DNA from: an uncultured bacterium | GTDB taxonomy: Bacteria; Bacillota; Clostridia; Oscillospirales; Oscillospiraceae | Length of the DNA: 5,723 nucleotides | Assembly (NCBI GenBank): GCA_905214155.1 | Contig: CAJMLC010000126.1 | Coordinates: 1 to 5,723, forward strand | Direction of reading: 5' to 3' | In this document: piece after piece, positions 5,669 to 5,723 of the stretch | How positions within the stretch are numbered: position 1 is the stretch's first letter | How the letters are laid out: each line of letters opens with the position of its first letter | The notes under the pieces: generated by a model | Database searches by the model: none | Seen by the model: the letters and a program-made list of their open reading frames with translations, nothing else | Told to the model about the DNA's origin: nothing | Translations under genes and position numbers: made by a program

Positions 5669-5692
5669 TGGCAGGGGCACAAGGACTTGAAC
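5669..5692 (-). other. tRNA 3' end only (T-loop to CCA), candidate att site
   Basis: On the minus strand, 5692 to 5669 reads GTTCAAGTC, CTTG, TGCCCCT, GCCA. That is conserved G53, the T-loop, the 3' T-stem strand, the 3' acceptor strand, the discriminator G and an encoded CCA. The acceptor strand TGCCCCTGCCA fits tRNA-Trp of Firmicutes. The tRNA stops there: bases 5693-5697 cannot pair with the T-stem, and no anticodon arm can be drawn in 5698-5723. A tRNA fragment reaching from the T-loop to the 3' end, still followed by its terminator, is the usual form of one attachment site of a tRNA-integrated phage or island. The element would then lie to the right, outside the window. Confidence 0.6.
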
Positions 5693-5723
5693 TGCCAACG
5701 TGGATTGATACCCATAGCTAAAG

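Noticed and set aside
5669..5723. Complete tRNA running off the right edge
   Set aside because: The 5' T-stem strand is absent and no anticodon stem-loop can be drawn, so only the 3' end is tRNA-like.

Overview
The window looks like chromosomal DNA of a gut Firmicute, most probably of the Oscillospiraceae/Ruminococcaceae type. The reasons are GC-rich third codon positions, strong Shine-Dalgarno sequences (AAGGAGG, GGAGG), and a run of ABC exporter pair, YgbA-like protein and DUF454 protein whose protein sequences resemble those of that group. The taxonomy is inferred from recalled family sequences, not from a search.

Layout: (1) 124-987 holds one intact gene, an AAC(3)-family aminoglycoside N-acetyltransferase with its own extended -10 promoter and Shine-Dalgarno. 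(2) 988-1611 is a non-coding stretch with a strong minus-strand-type hairpin terminator and, from about 1277 to 1597, a dense series of short hairpins and palindromes. (3) 1612-5086 is a plus-strand operon of four genes: a CydD-like ABC half-transporter, a CydC-like half-transporter, a YgbA-like (nitrous oxide-stimulated promoter family) protein and a DUF454/YbaN-like membrane protein. Neighbours overlap by 1 nt (TGATG) and 4 nt (ATGA) once the frames are corrected. Two tandem terminators close the unit. (4) 5188-5668 has no convincing gene, only two short coding-like fragments. (5) 5630-5723 has, on the minus strand, a perfect terminator directly behind a bare tRNA 3' end that matches only from the T-loop to CCA, which is what one boundary of a tRNA-integrated element looks like.

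The main point is that every gene of the four-gene operon is broken, each in a different way. The cydD-like gene is interrupted by a palindromic MITE of about 160 bp with 20-21 bp perfect terminal inverted repeats. A deletion fuses the end of the cydD-like ATPase in frame to the last part of the cydC-like membrane domain. The cydC-like ATPase carries a one-base C insertion, an in-frame amber codon and a small out-of-frame deletion. The ygbA-like and DUF454-like genes each appear to lack one A in a homopolymer. Intact, the two ABC proteins would form a heterodimeric exporter of the CydDC type (thiol export, linked to cytochrome bd and redox balance). Here the unit appears to be decaying as a whole, though the two homopolymer shifts could be assembly errors and should be checked on reads.
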